A program made the translations under genes and the position numbers. From Mesorhizobium muleiense (GTDB lineage Bacteria > Pseudomonadota > Alphaproteobacteria > Rhizobiales > Rhizobiaceae): a stretch of DNA of 64,000 bases. Below are positions 19,936-40,019 of this stretch, in pieces. Below the pieces are notes generated by a model. That model made no database searches, was not told the origin of the DNA, and was given only the letters and a program-made list of their open reading frames with translations. The DNA lies in contig NZ_FNEE01000002.1 of the NCBI RefSeq assembly GCF_900099905.1, positions 248,001 to 312,000 on the forward strand, in the 5' to 3' direction. The first letter of the stretch is position 1. Every line of letters starts with the position of its first letter.

Positions 19936-20661
19936 TCAGGCGTTTTCGCGACGGCGACCGCGTTCGCGCTCACCACCACCGCCATGCGCATGATCGCCCT
20001 CGGTGGCGCGGCGCTCCGAAGCCATCGGGTCGTGCTCGAGGATTTCGCCCTTGAACACCCAGACCTTGACACCGCAGATGCCGTAGGCGGTGTGTGCTTC
20101 GGCCGTGCCGTAGTCGACATCGGCGCGCAGCGTATGCAGCGGCACGCGACCTTCGCGATACCATTCCATGCGCGCGATCTCGGCGCCGCCGAGACGGCCG
20201 GCGCAGTTGATGCGGATGCCTTCGGCACCGAGGCGCATCGCCGACTGCACGGCGCGCTTCATGGCGCGGCGGAATGCGATACGGCGCTCGAGCTGCTGGG
20301 CGATCGACTGGGCGACCAACGTCGCGTCGATCTCGGGCTTACGCACTTCGACGATGTTCAAATGCGTCTCGGACTTCGTCATCTCCATCAGCTTCCTGCG
20401 AAGCTTCTCGATGTCGGCGCCCTTCTTGCCGATGATCAGGCCCGGACGCGCCGCATGGATGGTGACGCGGCACTTCTTGTGCGGACGCTCGATCACGACC
20501 TTCGAGATCGCAGCCTGCTTGAGTTCCTTCTCAAGATAGTTGCGGATCTTGATGTCCTCGTGCAGCAGCTTGCCGTACTCGCCGGTGTTGGCGAACCAGC
20601 GCGAATCCCAGGTGCGGTTGATGCCGAGACGCAGACCGATCGGATTGATTTTCTGGCCCAT
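19936..20661 (-). CDS. rpsC: 30S ribosomal protein S3
   Basis: A 241-residue protein beginning [25 protein letters not shown], with the KH domain segment [20 protein letters not shown] and the C-terminal [31 protein letters not shown]. It lines the mRNA entry tunnel and takes part in helicase activity with S4 and S5. The tail after GEILEHDP is an Arg/Glu/His-rich extension. TAATG overlap with the rplV stop gives coupling. Confidence 0.98.
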   Translation of the reverse strand: MGQKINPIGLRLGINRTWDSRWFANTGEYGKLLHEDIKIRNYLEKELKQAAISKVVIERPHKKCRVTIHAARPGLIIGKKGADIEKLRRKLMEMTKSETHLNIVEVRKPEIDATLVAQSIAQQLERRIAFRRAMKRAVQSAMRLGAEGIRINCAGRLGGAEIARMEWYREGRVPLHTLRADVDYGTAEAHTAYGICGVKVWVFKGEILEHDPMASERRATEGDHAHGGGGERERGRRRENA

Positions 20662-21050
20662 TATGCGGCCTCCACTTTTTCTTCGACTTCACGAACGACG
20701 ATCGTGAGGTGCGAGAACGGCTTCTCGATACGGCTGGCGCGGCCACGGCCACGGGCATGGAACCGCTTCATGACGATCGACTTGCCGACATAGGCTTCCG
20801 CCACGATCAGCGCATCGACGTCGAGGTCGTGGTTGTTTTCCGCGTTGGCGATCGCCGATTCCAGCGTCTTCTTGACCGTGCCGGAAATCCGCTTGGCCGA
20901 GAATTCGAGATCGGAAAGCGCTGTCGCGACCTTCTTGCCGCGGATCAGCGCGGCAACCAGGTTCAGCTTCTGCGGGCTGATACGGATCGTGCGCAACACG
21001 GCGCGCGCTTCGTTGTCAGCAAGCCTGCGCGGAGCTTTGGCCTTGCCCAT
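20661..21050 (-). CDS. rplV: 50S ribosomal protein L22
   Basis: A 129-residue protein with [22 protein letters not shown] and [36 protein letters not shown]. The long beta-hairpin reaches into the exit tunnel, where macrolide-resistance changes occur in other bacteria. It overlaps rpsC by 1 nt. Confidence 0.98.
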   Translation of the reverse strand: MGKAKAPRRLADNEARAVLRTIRISPQKLNLVAALIRGKKVATALSDLEFSAKRISGTVKKTLESAIANAENNHDLDVDALIVAEAYVGKSIVMKRFHARGRGRASRIEKPFSHLTIVVREVEEKVEAA

Positions 21051-21052
21051 GA

Positions 21053-21331
21053 TTATTTCCTCTTCGCCTTCTTATCCGCGCCGTGACCGTAATAGGTCCG
21101 GGTCGGAGCGAATTCACCGAACTTGTGGCCGACCATGTCCTCGTTCACCGAAACGGGAACGTGCTTCTGGCCGTTGTAAACACCGAAGGTGAAGCCGACG
21201 AACTGCGGCAGGATGGTGGAGCGACGGCTCCACATCTTGATCACCTCATTGCGACCACCTTCACGAACCTTGTCCACCTTCTTGAGAAGGTAGCCGTCGA
21301 TGAAGGGGCCTTTCCAAATCGAACGAGTCAC
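21053..21331 (-). CDS. rpsS: 30S ribosomal protein S19
   Basis: A 92-residue protein starting [19 protein letters not shown] and containing [27 protein letters not shown] and [25 protein letters not shown]. It sits in the 30S head beside S13. Standard length. Confidence 0.98.
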   Translation of the reverse strand: MTRSIWKGPFIDGYLLKKVDKVREGGRNEVIKMWSRRSTILPQFVGFTFGVYNGQKHVPVSVNEDMVGHKFGEFAPTRTYYGHGADKKAKRK

Positions 21332-21347
21332 TTGGCGTTACCTCTTC

Positions 21348-22181
21348 TTAGCTCTTGCGCTGATGGCGCGAGCGCAGGATGAACTTGTCGGTCGCCTTAT
21401 TGGACCGCGTCTTCTTGCCCTTGGTCGGCTTGCCCCAAGGCGAAACCGGATGGCGGCCACCCGAGGTGCGGCCTTCGCCGCCGCCGTGCGGATGGTCGAC
21501 CGGGTTCATGGTCACGCCGCGGTTGTGCGGACGTTTTCCCCGCCACACCGTGCGGCCTGCCTTGCCGTCATTGATGTTGCCGTGGTCCGGGTTGGACACG
21601 GCGCCGACAGTGGCCATGCACGAGCCGTGGACGACACGCTGCTCGCCGGAGTTGAGGCGCAGGATCGCCATGCCCTGGTCACGGCCGACGAGCTGGGCAT
21701 AACCGCCAGCCGAACGGGCAACCTGGGCGCCCTTGCCCGGCTTCAGCTCGATGTTGTGGACGATCGTGCCGACCGGCATCGAGGCCAGCGGCATCGCATT
21801 GCCCGGCTTCACGTCGACCGCTTCGCCGGCCACGATCTTGTCGCCGGCAGCAAGGCGCTGCGGAGCGATGATGTAGGACAGCTCGCCATCGTCATACTTG
21901 ATCAGCGCGATGAAGGCGCTGCGGTTCGGATCGTATTCGACACGCTCGACCGTGCCGACAATGTCGAACTTGCGGCGCTTGAAGTCGATGATGCGGTACG
22001 TACGCTTGTGACCGCCGCCGATGAAGCGGGCCGTGATGCGGCCGTAATTGTTGCGGCCGCCCGATTTGGTCAGGCCCTGGGTCAGGCCCTTGACGGGCTT
22101 GCCCTTGTAGAGGCCCGAGCGGTCGACGATGACCAGCTGGCGGGTGCTCGGCGTTATCGGGTTGAATTTTTTCAGTGCCAT
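21348..22181 (-). CDS. rplB: 50S ribosomal protein L2
   Basis: A 277-residue protein beginning [22 protein letters not shown], with [31 protein letters not shown], the universally conserved C-terminal motif holding the histidine near the peptidyl transferase centre. The frame is open upstream over rplW, but homology begins at 22181. Confidence 0.98.
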   Translation of the reverse strand: MALKKFNPITPSTRQLVIVDRSGLYKGKPVKGLTQGLTKSGGRNNYGRITARFIGGGHKRTYRIIDFKRRKFDIVGTVERVEYDPNRSAFIALIKYDDGELSYIIAPQRLAAGDKIVAGEAVDVKPGNAMPLASMPVGTIVHNIELKPGKGAQVARSAGGYAQLVGRDQGMAILRLNSGEQRVVHGSCMATVGAVSNPDHGNINDGKAGRTVWRGKRPHNRGVTMNPVDHPHGGGEGRTSGGRHPVSPWGKPTKGKKTRSNKATDKFILRSRHQRKS

Positions 22182-22204
22182 GTCTGTTGTCCTCGCGGTC
22201 TTGC

Positions 22205-22498
22205 TCAGAGACCCGTCGCGACGTCGATCGACTGGCCGTCGGCCAGCGTCACAATCGCCTTCTTGACGTCGCTCTGGCGGCCGATCGTGCCGCGGAAGCG
22301 CTTGATCTTGCCCTTGCGGACAAGCGTGTTCACGGCCATCACCTTGACGCCGAACAGCGCTTCGACGGCAGCCTTGATTTCCGGCTTCGACGCCTTCTTG
22401 GCGACGTTGAAGACGACCTGGTTCTGCTCGGAAGCCATGGTCGACTTTTCGGTGATCGCCGGCGAGACGATCACGTCGTAGTGACGAAGGTCGGTCAT
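22205..22498 (-). CDS. rplW: 50S ribosomal protein L23
   Basis: A 97-residue protein: [32 protein letters not shown], then [42 protein letters not shown]23 is the docking site for trigger factor and SRP. It overlaps rplD by 4 nt (ATGA). Confidence 0.98.
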   Translation of the reverse strand: MTDLRHYDVIVSPAITEKSTMASEQNQVVFNVAKKASKPEIKAAVEALFGVKVMAVNTLVRKGKIKRFRGTIGRQSDVKKAIVTLADGQSIDVATGL

Positions 22499-23115
22499 TT
22501 GAAGCGCTCCTCGAGAGCCTCGACGGCGGCCTTCGAAAGGACCAGCGTGCCGCGGCGCAGAATGTCGTAGACGTTGATGCCCTGGATGGGCAGCACGTCG
22601 ATGTTCGGGATGTTCGTCGCCGCCAGCTTGAAATTCTTGTCGAGCTCGGCACCGCCGATCAGCAGGGCGTTGGACAGGCCCAGCGTCGCGAAATTCGCGA
22701 TCAGCGCCTTGGTCTTGGCCTCGGTCAGCATCAGCTCATCGATGATGATGAGCGAGGCGCTCTTGGCCTTGGCCGAGAGAGCATGCTTGAGGCCCAGCGC
22801 ACGCACCTTCTTCGGCAAATCGTGCTCGTGGCTGCGGACGACCGGGCCGTGGGCCTTGCCGCCGCCGCGGAACTGCGGAGCGCGTGCCGAATGGTGACGG
22901 GCGCGGCCCGTACCCTTCTGCTTGTACATCTTGGCGCCGGTGCGGGCGATCTCGGCGCGACCCTTGGTCTTGTGCGTGCCCTGCTGCTTCTTGGCAAGCT
23001 GCCAGCGCACGACGCGCTGCAGGATGTCCTCGCGCGGATCAAGGCCGAAAATCTCCTCGGAGAGTTTCACCTTGCCGGCGTCCTTGCCGCCAAGCGTTGT
23101 GATCTTGAGGTCCAT
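22495..23115 (-). CDS. rplD: 50S ribosomal protein L4
   Basis: A 206-residue protein with [24 protein letters not shown] and [27 protein letters not shown] (the loop that lines the exit tunnel). In Escherichia coli L4 represses the S10 operon; whether that holds here is unknown. Overlaps rplC by 1 nt and rplW by 4 nt. Confidence 0.98.
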   Translation of the reverse strand: MDLKITTLGGKDAGKVKLSEEIFGLDPREDILQRVVRWQLAKKQQGTHKTKGRAEIARTGAKMYKQKGTGRARHHSARAPQFRGGGKAHGPVVRSHEHDLPKKVRALGLKHALSAKAKSASLIIIDELMLTEAKTKALIANFATLGLSNALLIGGAELDKNFKLAATNIPNIDVLPIQGINVYDILRRGTLVLSKAAVEALEERFK

Positions 23116-23861
23116 TATTCCGCTCCCTCTGTGGCCGGGGCATCTACTGTGGCCGGGGCATCGTTCTTGGCGCCATCATTGGTTGCAATGGCGCGGATTG
23201 CGGCGGGCTTCGGCGCATTGGCCGGCAGCGCAACCTTGGCTGCGTCACGGACCAGGATCCAGGCGCCCTTCGAACCGGGAACCGCGCCGCGGATCAGGAT
23301 CAGACCGCGATCGGCATCGGTCGAGACGACCTCGACATTCTGCGTGGTGACGCGGGTGTCACCCATGTGGCCGGCCATATGCTTGCCCTTGAACACCTTG
23401 CCCGGGTCCTGGCGCTGGCCGGTCGAGCCGTGCGTACGGTGCGAGACCGAGTTGCCGTGGGTCGCGCGGCCGCCGCCCATGTGGTGCCGCTTGATGACGC
23501 CCTGGAAACCCTTGCCGATCGTGGTTCCCGTCACATCGACCTTCTGGCCGACGACGAAATGATCGACGGTGATCTCGGCGCCGACATCGATCATGTTGTC
23601 GGCGGAGACGCGGAACTCGGCAACCTTGGCCTTCGGCTCGACGGAAGCGGTCGCGAAATGGCCGCGCATCGCCTTCGACGTGTTCTTCACCTTGGCAAGG
23701 CCAACGCCGAGCTGGACGGCGGTATAGCCGTTCTTCTCCTGCGTGCGCTGCGCCACGACCTGGCAGTTCTCCATCTGGAGAACGGTGACGGGAACATGTT
23801 CCCCGGCATCGTTGTAGATGCGGGTCATTCCCACCTTCTTTGCAATCACACCTGAACGCAT
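23115..23861 (-). CDS. rplC: 50S ribosomal protein L3
   Basis: A 248-residue protein starting [29 protein letters not shown] and containing [34 protein letters not shown] with the tryptophan-loop region. Compared with Escherichia coli (209 aa) it has an Ala/Thr/Pro-rich C-terminal tail (about 215-248, with an [12 protein letters not shown] repeat). Its ribosome binding site AAAGGAA lies at the end of a 47-bp tandem repeat array that separates it from rpsJ. Confidence 0.97.
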   Translation of the reverse strand: MRSGVIAKKVGMTRIYNDAGEHVPVTVLQMENCQVVAQRTQEKNGYTAVQLGVGLAKVKNTSKAMRGHFATASVEPKAKVAEFRVSADNMIDVGAEITVDHFVVGQKVDVTGTTIGKGFQGVIKRHHMGGGRATHGNSVSHRTHGSTGQRQDPGKVFKGKHMAGHMGDTRVTTQNVEVVSTDADRGLILIRGAVPGSKGAWILVRDAAKVALPANAPKPAAIRAIATNDGAKNDAPATVDAPATEGAE

Positions 23862-23875
23862 CGGTTCATTCCTTT

Positions 23876-24049
23876 AGAGTTCCCTGTCGGGGCTGTCGCC
23901 CCTCCACGCCTCTTGTTCCTTCAGAGTTCCCTGTCGGGGCTGTCGCCCCTCCACGCCTCTTGTTCCTTCAGAGTTCCCTGTCGGGGCTTGTCGCCCCTCC
24001 ACGCCTCTTGTTCCTTCAGAGTTCCGGGTCGCCCCGCCGCTCTGGTTCC
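23876..24049. repeat. Tandem 47-bp repeat array between rpsJ and rplC
   Basis: Three nearly perfect copies (23876-23922, 23923-23969 and a 48-nt copy 23970-24017 with one extra T) and a diverged fourth (24018-24049) fill the whole spacer. In mRNA sense each unit holds GGAACTCTGAAGGAAC, which matches the real rplC leader GGAACTCTAAAGGAATG, and a GGGGC-GACA-GCCCC hairpin. The spacer thus reiterates a Shine-Dalgarno-like sequence plus stem-loop. No spacers separate the units, so it is not CRISPR. Confidence 0.9.
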
Positions 24050-24358
24050 TTAGAGTTTGATCTCGACGTCGACACCGGCGGCAAGATCGAGCTTCATCAA
24101 AGCGTCGACCGTCTGCGGGGTCGGATCGACGATGTCGAGCAGACGCTTGTGCGTGCGCATCTCGAACTGCTCGCGGCTCTTCTTGTCGACGTGAGGCGAC
24201 CGGTTGACCGTGAACTTTTCGATCCGCGTCGGCAGCGGAATGGGGCCGCGGACGTTGGCGCCGGTACGCTTGGCCGTCGACACGATTTCCCGCGTCGAGG
24301 CGTCAAGCACCCGGTGATCAAACGCCTTCAGGCGGATGCGGATATTCTGTCCGTTCAT
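24050..24358 (-). CDS. rpsJ: 30S ribosomal protein S10 (NusE)
   Basis: A 102-residue protein starting [21 protein letters not shown] and containing [29 protein letters not shown], the S10 signature. It also acts as NusE with NusB in antitermination and couples to NusG. It is followed by the repeat array before rplC instead of the usual short gap. Confidence 0.98.
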   Translation of the reverse strand: MNGQNIRIRLKAFDHRVLDASTREIVSTAKRTGANVRGPIPLPTRIEKFTVNRSPHVDKKSREQFEMRTHKRLLDIVDPTPQTVDALMKLDLAAGVDVEIKL

Positions 24359-24421
24359 GCGTCACTTCCTTGTTCTGGCGCGGCGCGGGCAGCGCCCGCG
24401 ACAGATCGGTTTAAGTCCAAA

Positions 24422-25597
<1,176 letters not shown>

Positions 25598-25663
25598 GTG
25601 ATCTCTCCATTCCTGCTCGCCCGTGCGGGCTTTGAATTAAGTTAGCGCTGCAACCCGTTGGGG

Positions 25664-27754
25664 TTACGCGTATTTCTTCTGGACTTCCTGAGCGACCGCG
25701 GTGGGGACCGGCTCGTAGTGATCGAACTGCATCGTGTAGGCCGCGCGGCCCTGGCTCATCGAGCGCAAATTGTCGACGTATTTGAACATGTTGGCGAGCG
25801 GCACCATGGCGTTGACAACAACCGCCACGCCGCGCGATTCCTGGCCCTGAATCTGGCCGCGACGGCCGTTCAGATCACCGATGACGCTGCCGACATAATC
25901 TTCCGGCGTCACCACTTCGACCTTCATGATCGGCTCGAGCAGCTGCACGCCAAGCTTGGGCGCCGCTTCACGGAAGCAGGCACGGCCGGCGATTTCGAAG
26001 GCGAGCACCGAGGAGTCGACATCATGGTAGGCGCCGTCGATCAACGTCGCCTTGACGCCGATCATCGGGAAGCCGGCGAACGGGCCGGAGGTCATGACGC
26101 TGTTGATGCCCTTTTCGACACCGGGGATGTATTCCTTCGGCACAGCGCCGCCGACGATCTTGGATTCGAACAGGAATTCGCTGCTTTCCGGATTCGGCTC
26201 GAACAGGATCTTGACACGGGCGAACTGGCCGGTGCCGCCGGTCTGCTTCTTGTGGGTGTAGTCCTGCTCGTGCCTGCGGGTGATCGTCTCGCGATAGGCC
26301 ACCTGCGGCGCGCCGACATTGGCCTCGACCTTGAACTCGCGACGCATGCGATCGACGATGATGTCGAGGTGGAGTTCGCCCATGCCGGAGATGATCGTCT
26401 GGCCGCTTTCCTCGTCGGTCTTGACGCGGAAGGACGGGTCCTCGGCGGCCAGGCGATGCAGCGCAAGGCCCATCTTTTCCTGGTCGTTCTTGGTCTTCGG
26501 CTCAATCGCGATCTGGATGACCGGATCGGGGAATTCCATGCGCTCGAGGATGACCGGATGCAGCGGATCGCAGAGCGTGTCGCCAGTCGTCGTGTCCTTG
26601 AGGCCGGCCAAAGCGACGATGTCGCCGGCGAAAGCCTCTTCGACGTCAGCGCGCGAATTCGCATGCATCTGCAGCATGCGGCCGATGCGCTCCTTCTTGC
26701 CCTTCACCGTATTGTCGACCGAGATGCCCTTGGTGAGCTTGCCCGAATAGATGCGGGCAAAGGTGAGCGAGCCGACGAACGGGTCGTTCATGATCTTGAA
26801 GGCGAGCATCGACAGCGGCTCGCTGTCGTCGGCGTGACGCTCGATCTCGGCGTCGGTCTTGGCATCGACGCCCTTGATGGCCGGAACGTCGGCCGGCGAC
26901 GGCAGATATTCGACGACTGCGTCGAGCAGCGGCTGCACGCCCTTGTTCTTGAAGGCCGAGCCGCAGAACATCGGGTAGAACTTCACCGCGATGGTGCCCT
27001 TGCGGATCAGAGCGCGAATCTCGTCATTGCTGGGCATCTTGCCTTCGAGGTAATTCTCGAGCGCCGTCTCGTCCATTTCGACGGCGGCCTCGATCATCTT
27101 CTCGCGATATTCTTCGGCGCGAGCCTTGAGGTCGTCCGGGATCTCGACGACGTCCCAGGCGGCGCCCAGCGTCTCGTCGCGCCAGACCAGCGCGTTCATC
27201 TCGACGAGATCGACGACACCCTTGAACTCGGTCTCGGCGCCGATCGGCAGCTGCATGACGACAGCCTGCGCACCGAGGCGCGAGCCGATCATTTCGACCG
27301 AGCGATAGAAATCCGCGCCGATCTTGTCCATCTTGTTGCAGAAGATCATGCGCGGCACGCGGTACTTGTCGGCCTGGCGCCAGACGGTCTCCGTCTGCGG
27401 CTCGACACCGGCGTTGGCGTCGAGCAGCGCAATGGCGCCGTCGAGTACGCGCAGCGAACGCTCGACCTCGATGGTGAAATCGACGTGGCCGGGAGTGTCG
27501 ATGATGTTGAAGCGGTGCATCTTGCCGTCACGAGCCTTCCAGAAGGTCGTGGTCGCGGCGGACGTGATGGTGATGCCGCGTTCCTGCTCCTGCTCCATCC
27601 AGTCCATGGTCGCAGCGCCGTCATGGACTTCGCCGATCTTGTGCGACTTGCCCGTGTAGTAGAGGACGCGCTCGGTGGTCGTCGTCTTGCCGGCGTCGAT
27701 ATGCGCCATGATACCGAAATTGCGGTAGTCTTCGATTTTATATTCACGGGCCAT
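25664..27754 (-). CDS. fusA: Translation elongation factor G
   Basis: A 696-residue GTPase with [35 protein letters not shown] (G1), [32 protein letters not shown] (G3) and [11 protein letters not shown] (G4), followed by domains II-V ending [19 protein letters not shown]. It drives translocation and, with RRF, ribosome recycling. Located between rpsG and tuf as in the str operon. Confidence 0.98.
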   Translation of the reverse strand: MAREYKIEDYRNFGIMAHIDAGKTTTTERVLYYTGKSHKIGEVHDGAATMDWMEQEQERGITITSAATTTFWKARDGKMHRFNIIDTPGHVDFTIEVERSLRVLDGAIALLDANAGVEPQTETVWRQADKYRVPRMIFCNKMDKIGADFYRSVEMIGSRLGAQAVVMQLPIGAETEFKGVVDLVEMNALVWRDETLGAAWDVVEIPDDLKARAEEYREKMIEAAVEMDETALENYLEGKMPSNDEIRALIRKGTIAVKFYPMFCGSAFKNKGVQPLLDAVVEYLPSPADVPAIKGVDAKTDAEIERHADDSEPLSMLAFKIMNDPFVGSLTFARIYSGKLTKGISVDNTVKGKKERIGRMLQMHANSRADVEEAFAGDIVALAGLKDTTTGDTLCDPLHPVILERMEFPDPVIQIAIEPKTKNDQEKMGLALHRLAAEDPSFRVKTDEESGQTIISGMGELHLDIIVDRMRREFKVEANVGAPQVAYRETITRRHEQDYTHKKQTGGTGQFARVKILFEPNPESSEFLFESKIVGGAVPKEYIPGVEKGINSVMTSGPFAGFPMIGVKATLIDGAYHDVDSSVLAFEIAGRACFREAAPKLGVQLLEPIMKVEVVTPEDYVGSVIGDLNGRRGQIQGQESRGVAVVVNAMVPLANMFKYVDNLRSMSQGRAAYTMQFDHYEPVPTAVAQEVQKKYA

Positions 27755-27784
27755 GGGAGGTGCCTCTTCAGTCTCGTTCGCGCT

Positions 27785-28267
<483 letters not shown>

Positions 28268-28340
28268 TCAATTCTGCGTGGTGGCCTGGATCCCGGATCG
28301 TCGCCTGGCGCCGTCCGGGATGACCTTGGCTACGCTTCGG

Positions 28341-28712
28341 TCACTTCGGACGCTTGGCGCCGTATTTCGAACGGCGCTGCTTGCGGTTCTTCACACCCTG
28401 CGTGTCGAGCACGCCGCGGATGATATGGTAGCGGACGCCCGGAAGATCCTTGACGCGGCCGCCGCGGATCATCACCACCGAGTGTTCCTGAAGGTTGTGG
28501 CCTTCGCCGGGGATGTAGCCGATCACTTCAAAACCATTGGTAAGGCGGATCTTGGCCACCTTGCGCAGCGCCGAGTTCGGCTTCTTCGGCGTCGTTGTGT
28601 AGACGCGCGTGCAGACGCCCCGCTTCTGCGGGTTCTGCTGCATGGCCGGGACCTTGTTGCGCTTCACCGGCGCAATGCGCGGCTTGCGGATCAGCTGGTT
28701 GACGGTAGGCAT
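28341..28712 (-). CDS. rpsL: 30S ribosomal protein S12
   Basis: A 123-residue decoding-centre protein starting [19 protein letters not shown], with [21 protein letters not shown] and [28 protein letters not shown]. Lysines of KPNSA and GGRVKDLPG, the usual sites of streptomycin resistance substitutions, are the wild-type residues, so a streptomycin-sensitive S12 is predicted. First gene of the str operon. Confidence 0.98.
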   Translation of the reverse strand: MPTVNQLIRKPRIAPVKRNKVPAMQQNPQKRGVCTRVYTTTPKKPNSALRKVAKIRLTNGFEVIGYIPGEGHNLQEHSVVMIRGGRVKDLPGVRYHIIRGVLDTQGVKNRKQRRSKYGAKRPK

Positions 28713-29174
28713 TAAACCCTCTTGTCTCTCAATTCCGTGTCTCGCCCGGTCAGGGCCGCTCAAAGCGTCATTTCCATACGCAAAGTCGGGCCACAAACCG
28801 CGCCTCGCGGTCTTGCCCGAACAAATGGCAGAGGAAGCGGAAACCGCTTCATGCACGCCGGAAATGTCTTTTCGCTCGTAAAACGAACCCTGTTTGAGGC
28901 AAACTCCAAAGCGTGTCGCTTCGGAAGGGAGAGCCTCACATCGGTTCTGACTGGGCGGCTTCTACTCGCAAGCCTGTTGCCCGTCAACCCCGGAGCACCA
29001 AATATTACGCTGAAACCGAGGCTTGGCAGCCATGCGAAAAGCGCATGTAATTTTCTTTCGCCATTTTGCAAGAGCAAGGAAGAAAGTGACCGGCCGTCGG
29101 CTGTTGCATAGCCACGCTTCATGCGAAAAAGCGACATGAACAGCGCAAATCCCCTCGCCCGGAGGAATCGGCCC
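28713..29174. promoter_or_regulatory. Divergent spacer upstream of the str operon
   Basis: No coding gene was recognised in these 462 bases. On the minus strand it must hold the rpsL-fusA-tuf promoter and leader; an AT-rich stretch around 29040-29070 (TTGCAA-N17-ACATGC in minus sense) is a weak candidate. On the plus strand it contains the promoter of the small gene that starts at 29175. Confidence 0.35.
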
Positions 29175-29456
29175 GTGAACGACAATGATGAGCGCCCGGT
29201 CACCATCATCACCGGCCGGGCGTGGAAAAGAAAGGGCGGCAAGCCGGAAGGCGTCCACCTCATGCTGGTCGCGCCCGACGACGATTCGGCGGTGCGCCGG
29301 GCGCTCGAATCACTCGCGGCCGAAGGCTACGCCGAGGCTGAGCTCGACCAGATCGGCGACCTCGACGGCGTGCCCGACGAAGAGCCGCATTTGTCGGCCT
29401 ATCAGGGCGCGCTCGAAGGCGAAGTGTCGATCGTCACCTTCGACGTGCCGCTGTGA
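29175..29456 (+). CDS. Small hypothetical protein
   Basis: A 93-residue, acidic soluble protein with no signal peptide or membrane segment. I start it at GTG 29175 because GGAGGA lies 8-9 nt upstream; in-frame ATG codons at 29121 and 29136 lack a binding site. The sequence has VTIITGRAWKRKGGKPEGVHLMLVAPDDDSAVRRALESLAAEGY, looking like a small alpha/beta domain. I do not recognise the family. It points away from the str operon and is followed by galactose dehydrogenase, to which it may not be functionally related. Confidence 0.7.
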   Translation: MNDNDERPVTIITGRAWKRKGGKPEGVHLMLVAPDDDSAVRRALESLAAEGYAEAELDQIGDLDGVPDEEPHLSAYQGALEGEVSIVTFDVPL

Positions 29457-29566
29457 CCAGCCATGTCCCTGGCCGTCGCGGTTTGGGGCCGTCGCGGTCT
29501 GGCACTGCTTGCCCGGCATCGGTTCTCTGCTAAGAACCAAGCGCAATATCAACCTGCGGAGTTCCC

Positions 29567-30502
29567 ATGTCCCTGAATAGCGGTCCCATCAAGCTCGGCA
29601 TCGTCGGCGTGGGAAAGATTGTTCGCGACCAGCACCTGCCGGCCCTGGCCAAGGATCGCGACTACCTGCTCACCGCCGCCGCCAGCCGGCACGGCAAGGT
29701 GGACGGCATCGCGAATTTTCCTGATATCGAGACGATGCTCGACGCGGTGCCGGAACTCGAGGCCGTATCGCTCTGCATGCCGCCGCAGTTCCGCTACGAC
29801 GCCGCGCGGACGGCGCTGGCGGCGAAGAAGCATGTTTTTCTGGAAAAGCCACCCGGCGCCACGGTCAGCGAGGTCGAAGACCTGAAAGCGCTGGCGGCGG
29901 CAAATGGCGTCTCGCTGTTCGCCAGCTGGCATTCGCGCTATGCGCCGGCGGTGGAAGCCGCACGTGCATTTTTAGGCTCGACCCAGATCAGGTCGGCTGC
30001 CATCAACTGGAAGGAGGACGTGCGCCGCTGGCACCCCAACCAGGACTGGATCTGGGCGCCAGGCGGCTTCGGCGTGTTCGATCCCGGCATCAACGCGCTG
30101 TCGATCGCGACCCACATATTGCCGGCGATGTTCATCACCTCGGCAATCCTCGATTTTCCCGAAAACCGCGCCGCCCCGATCGCCGCGCACATCGCCTTCC
30201 GCACCTCGAACGGCTTGCCGGTGGCGATGGAACTCGACTGGCGCCAGACCGGCCCGCAAAGCTGGGACATCCTGGCCGAGACGGACAAGGGCGCGATGGT
30301 GCTTTCTGGCGGCGGCGCAAAACTCGCGGTCGACGGCCGCGTCGTTCACGACGAGCCGGAAGCCGAATATCCGATGCTCTACAAGCGCTTCGCCGAGATC
30401 GTGCGCGCCGGCGTTTCCGATGTCGATCTCGCTCCGTTGCAGCATGTCGCCGACGCTTTTATGCTCGGCAAGCGCAATGTGGTGGAAGCGTTTTTCGATT
30501 GA
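29567..30502 (+). CDS. Gfo/Idh/MocA oxidoreductase, probable D-galactose 1-dehydrogenase
   Basis: A 311-residue protein with an N-terminal Rossmann domain (GIVGVGKIVRDQHLPAL at 11-27) and the family lysine in EKPPGAT (93-99). It matches the general pattern of the galactose 1-dehydrogenase of Pseudomonas fluorescens in several stretches: WHSRYAPAVEAARAFL, INWKEDVRRWHPNQDWIW, GGFGVFDPGINALSI and DVDLAPLQHVADAFMLG...VEAFFD. It would oxidise D-galactose, perhaps also L-arabinose, to the lactone with NAD(P). The match is from memory, so substrate remains an inference. A GGAG site precedes ATG 29567. It is an isolated rightward gene inside the leftward cluster. Confidence 0.85.
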   Translation: MSLNSGPIKLGIVGVGKIVRDQHLPALAKDRDYLLTAAASRHGKVDGIANFPDIETMLDAVPELEAVSLCMPPQFRYDAARTALAAKKHVFLEKPPGATVSEVEDLKALAAANGVSLFASWHSRYAPAVEAARAFLGSTQIRSAAINWKEDVRRWHPNQDWIWAPGGFGVFDPGINALSIATHILPAMFITSAILDFPENRAAPIAAHIAFRTSNGLPVAMELDWRQTGPQSWDILAETDKGAMVLSGGGAKLAVDGRVVHDEPEAEYPMLYKRFAEIVRAGVSDVDLAPLQHVADAFMLGKRNVVEAFFD

Positions 30503-30636
30503 CGCTTACAATGCGGCTATGAACGACCCGCCTGCCCAGCGTTGGTAGTTGGCGAAAGCGGAAGCGCCATACAATCTCCCCTTGGGATCCCTTAAGGCAG
30601 GGCTGTCGCAAGCCGAGGCTTTCGCTCTACGATGTA

Positions 30637-30780
30637 CCCCCACCCCTAACCCCTCCCCACAAGGGGGAGGGAGACTTCCGCTGGCGCTGACCTTGGCAAC
30701 TTGCCTGCCTTCGGCGCCAAAGGGGAGAAATGCGCGCGGCAGCGTTCCCTCCCCCTTGTGGGGAGGGTTAGGGTGGGGGT
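30637..30780. repeat. Long C-rich/G-rich inverted repeat
   Basis: A 35-nt left arm (30637-30671, CCCCCACCCC...GGGGGAGGG) faces a 33-nt right arm (about 30748-30780) that is its complement apart from two single-base gaps; each arm also holds its own small CCCCACAAGGGGG-type stem. Upstream at 30549-30581 is TTGGCGAAAGCGG...CAATCTCCCC, a module also found in the 52951-53113 element. It occupies the spacer between two converging genes. Confidence 0.8.
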
Positions 30781-30812
30781 CCTCTTCGCAAGAATCCCCC
30801 AACTTCACCATA

Positions 30813-30843
30813 TAAAAAAGCCGCCGGGTTGCCCCGACGGCTT
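30813..30843 (-). terminator. Intrinsic terminator of rpoBC
   Basis: On the minus strand GAAGCCGTCGGGG-CAA-CCCGGCGGC is followed by six T residues. It lies 28 nt after the rpoC stop. Confidence 0.85.
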
Positions 30844-30870
30844 CGTTGCCTGAGATCTTACCCGCCGCGC

Positions 30871-35067
<4,197 letters not shown>

Positions 35068-35161
35068 GCCGTTCTCCTTTTCGGGGTCATCGAAAACCCC
35101 TTGCATCTAGCGCGGGCCAAACGCCCGCCGACTTGATCGGCCATCGGCCGAGAATTTGGTG

Positions 35162-35191
35162 CGTCCGGTCGCGGGGATCCGCGACCGGACG
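35162..35191. promoter_or_regulatory. Perfect hairpin in the rpoB-rpoC spacer
   Basis: CGTCCGGTCGCGG and its complement enclose a 4-nt loop. It starts 7 nt after the rpoB stop codon and has no T run on the minus strand. It may be an RNA processing or pausing site in the rpoBC message rather than a terminator. Confidence 0.6.
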
Positions 35192-35197
35192 TCTTGC

Positions 35198-39334
<4,137 letters not shown>

Positions 39335-39447
39335 CGTCGCTCCTTAGCTCGATTCTCGGGGCGAGCCTCGCCGCGGCTCGCCTTGCATTCTCGGCCACCT
39401 TCGGCGGCGGCCTTTATTTGTTCACCCGCCACCTGTCGATAGCCGGC

Positions 39448-39499
39448 CAAAACGGGAGAAAACCCGTTTCCTGAAGGCCGGTTTACGGCCCTCAGGAAA
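39448..39499 (-). promoter_or_regulatory. Attenuator-like double hairpin between rplL and rpoB
   Basis: In message sense there is first a long stem TTTCCTGAGGGCCG/CGGCCTTCAGGAAA (39467-39499, one mismatch) and then AACGGG-TTTTCT-CCCGTT followed by TT (39448-39468). The rplL-rpoB gap in Escherichia coli holds an attenuator and an RNase III site that set the ratio of ribosomal protein to polymerase; a similar function is inferred here. Confidence 0.6.
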
Positions 39500-39587
39500 G
39501 AGGTTTTCGTACTCTTCGCGTTACGCAGCCTCCCTTCGCGCCAAGGGAGCGGCGGACGGCGCGAAGCCGCCCGCCGATATCAAACGC

Positions 39588-39965
39588 TTACTTCAGTTCG
39601 ACCTTGGCGCCGGCTGCTTCCAGCTGGGCCTTGAACTTGTCCGCGTCGGCCTTGGAAACAGCTTCCTTGACCGGCTTCGGAGCCGCCTCGACCAGGTCCT
39701 TGGCTTCCTTGAGGCCAAGACCGGTGATGGCGCGAACTTCCTTGATGACATTGATCTTCTGAGCGCCCGCCTCGGTGAGGACGACGTCGAATTCCGTCTT
39801 TTCCTCGACCGGAGCAGCAGCCGCCGCAGCACCGCCGGCGGCAGCAACCGCCACCGGAGCAGCAGCGGAAACGCCCCACTTTTCTTCCAGAAGCTTCGAC
39901 AGCTCGGCCGCCTCGAGGACGGTCAGCTTCGAAAGGTCGTCTACGATCTTTGCCAGATCAGCCAT
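39588..39965 (-). CDS. rplL: 50S ribosomal protein L7/L12
   Basis: A 125-residue stalk protein. The N-terminal dimer domain is [32 protein letters not shown], then an Ala/Val hinge (about 34-54), and the C-terminal factor-binding domain [47 protein letters not shown]. It recruits elongation factors. Confidence 0.99.
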   Translation of the reverse strand: MADLAKIVDDLSKLTVLEAAELSKLLEEKWGVSAAAPVAVAAAGGAAAAAAPVEEKTEFDVVLTEAGAQKINVIKEVRAITGLGLKEAKDLVEAAPKPVKEAVSKADADKFKAQLEAAGAKVELK

Positions 39966-40019
39966 TGCAATATTCCTTCATAAGGTTCGAACGTGTGTTT
40001 GTGATAGCGAGGAACGGCC

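Noticed and set aside
23876..24049. 47-bp repeats that might suggest a CRISPR or an origin with iterons
   Set aside because: Units are directly abutting, lie inside the S10 operon, and carry a ribosome binding site and stem; no DnaA or replication gene is linked.
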